Below, in pieces: positions 5,027-5,051 of a stretch of DNA of 5,051 nt. The DNA comes from Candidatus Poribacteria bacterium (GTDB lineage: Bacteria > Poribacteria > WGA-4E > B28-G17), in contig QNBQ01000180.1 in NCBI GenBank assembly GCA_003645735.1, forward strand, positions 1 through 5,051, written 5' to 3'. The first letter of the stretch is position 1. Each line of letters starts with the position of its first letter. The position numbers and the translations under genes were made by a program. The notes beneath the pieces were generated by a model. That model was not told the DNA's origin. It was given only the letters and a program-made list of their open reading frames with translations, and did no database searches.

Positions 5027-5051
5027 CCGACGGCGGGGAGCTGGTGAGGAG
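5027..5051 (-). repeat. Outer arm of the 25-bp inverted repeat, at the window end
   Basis: This arm is the last 25 bases of the window and is the reverse complement of 4913-4937. The coding frame stays open through it (PHQLPAVGG). A GGGGATCCCC palindrome (5017-5026) adjoins it. That the sequence ends exactly with the repeat suggests a contig end produced by a fold-back or chimeric read. Confidence 0.9.

Larger units (their letters stand above)
4686..5051 (-). pseudogene. C-terminal part of a probable glycoside hydrolase, cut by the window edge and broken by a frameshift
   Basis: Two minus-strand frames join into one sensible protein. From the window edge one frame reads through LPAVGGIPKF, SRNESDEEVKKLAERVLGEA and LLSDGGELVRRL to about 4912. 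The frame one base further on then reads GIEAEPPNPDLWAALYRREG and CFLVNASAELISAAVRLPGW, and ends with GLFIVGR at the TGA (4686-4688). Removing one base near 4908-4913 would give a continuous LVRRLGIEAEPP. The layout (Leu-rich helix, then an aromatic-Arg-Arg-x-Gly turn, FLVN strand, W-S-P-E-D-G and a short hydrophobic end strand) resembles the C-terminal beta-sandwich of large glycosidases such as GH106 alpha-L-rhamnosidases (their HRR-x-G-D, F-V-x-N and W-D-P-x-T-G pattern). No catalytic domain is in the window, so the family is tentative. The break may be a sequencing or assembly error rather than a true lesion. If functional, it supplies sugars; a deoxysugar link to the BMC is inference. Confidence 0.5.

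Noticed and set aside
1..5051. CRISPR array, tRNA, rRNA, transposase or toxin-antitoxin genes
   Set aside because: No regularly spaced repeats, cloverleaf-like or rRNA sequence, or matching protein motifs were seen on either strand. The frequent CTCCTC/GAGGAG words reflect Arg/Glu codons and Shine-Dalgarno-like sequence in GC-rich coding DNA.

Overview
The window looks like the end of a GC-rich bacterial contig, probably metagenomic or single-cell. The evidence for Bacteria is three sigma70-type promoters with perfect TATAAT boxes, Shine-Dalgarno sites before several genes, a lipoprotein signal with lipobox, and a bacterial microcompartment (BMC) vertex gene. The genes use AGG/AGA arginine and ATA isoleucine codons freely, and the proteins are rich in E, R, K and I. 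This would fit uncultivated phyla such as Poribacteria or Latescibacterota, or a moderate thermophile, but the lineage guess is weak.

Layout. Positions 1-116 are a compact regulatory region with two back-to-back promoters whose -35 elements meet in one CAATTG palindrome. The rightward promoter drives a EutN/CcmL-type BMC vertex gene (117-416). The leftward promoter drives a gene lying outside the window. From 4634 down to 404, on the minus strand, runs a tight four-gene operon: polyprenyl diphosphate synthase, ApbE-type FMN transferase lipoprotein, acetate kinase with an unusual C-terminal extension, and a Trm11/TrmG10-like methyltransferase. Gaps are 4 nt, 13 nt and a probable 4-nt GTGA overlap. 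The operon has its own near-consensus promoter just before the synthase ATG, which implies an almost leaderless mRNA. The vertex gene and the methyltransferase converge and overlap tail-to-tail by 13 bp. At the right edge (4686-5051, minus strand) is the C-terminal part of a probable glycoside hydrolase. It is interrupted by an apparent +1 frameshift that sits next to one arm of a 25-bp perfect inverted repeat; the other arm is the last 25 bases of the window.

How the genes may work together (inference). Acetate kinase beside a BMC shell gene is typical of catabolic compartments, where aldehyde oxidation yields acyl-CoA, then acyl-phosphate, and AckA makes ATP. BMCs of the Planctomycetes/Verrucomicrobia type process lactaldehyde from fucose or rhamnose, so a nearby deoxysugar-type glycosidase would fit a polysaccharide-to-acetate route. 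Polyprenyl synthase (quinone side chain) and ApbE (flavinylation of Nqr/Rnf-type or extracytoplasmic flavoproteins) in the same operon point to disposal of reducing equivalents in the membrane. No other shell protein, aldehyde dehydrogenase, PduL or aldolase lies in the window, so the compartment link rests on the single vertex gene.
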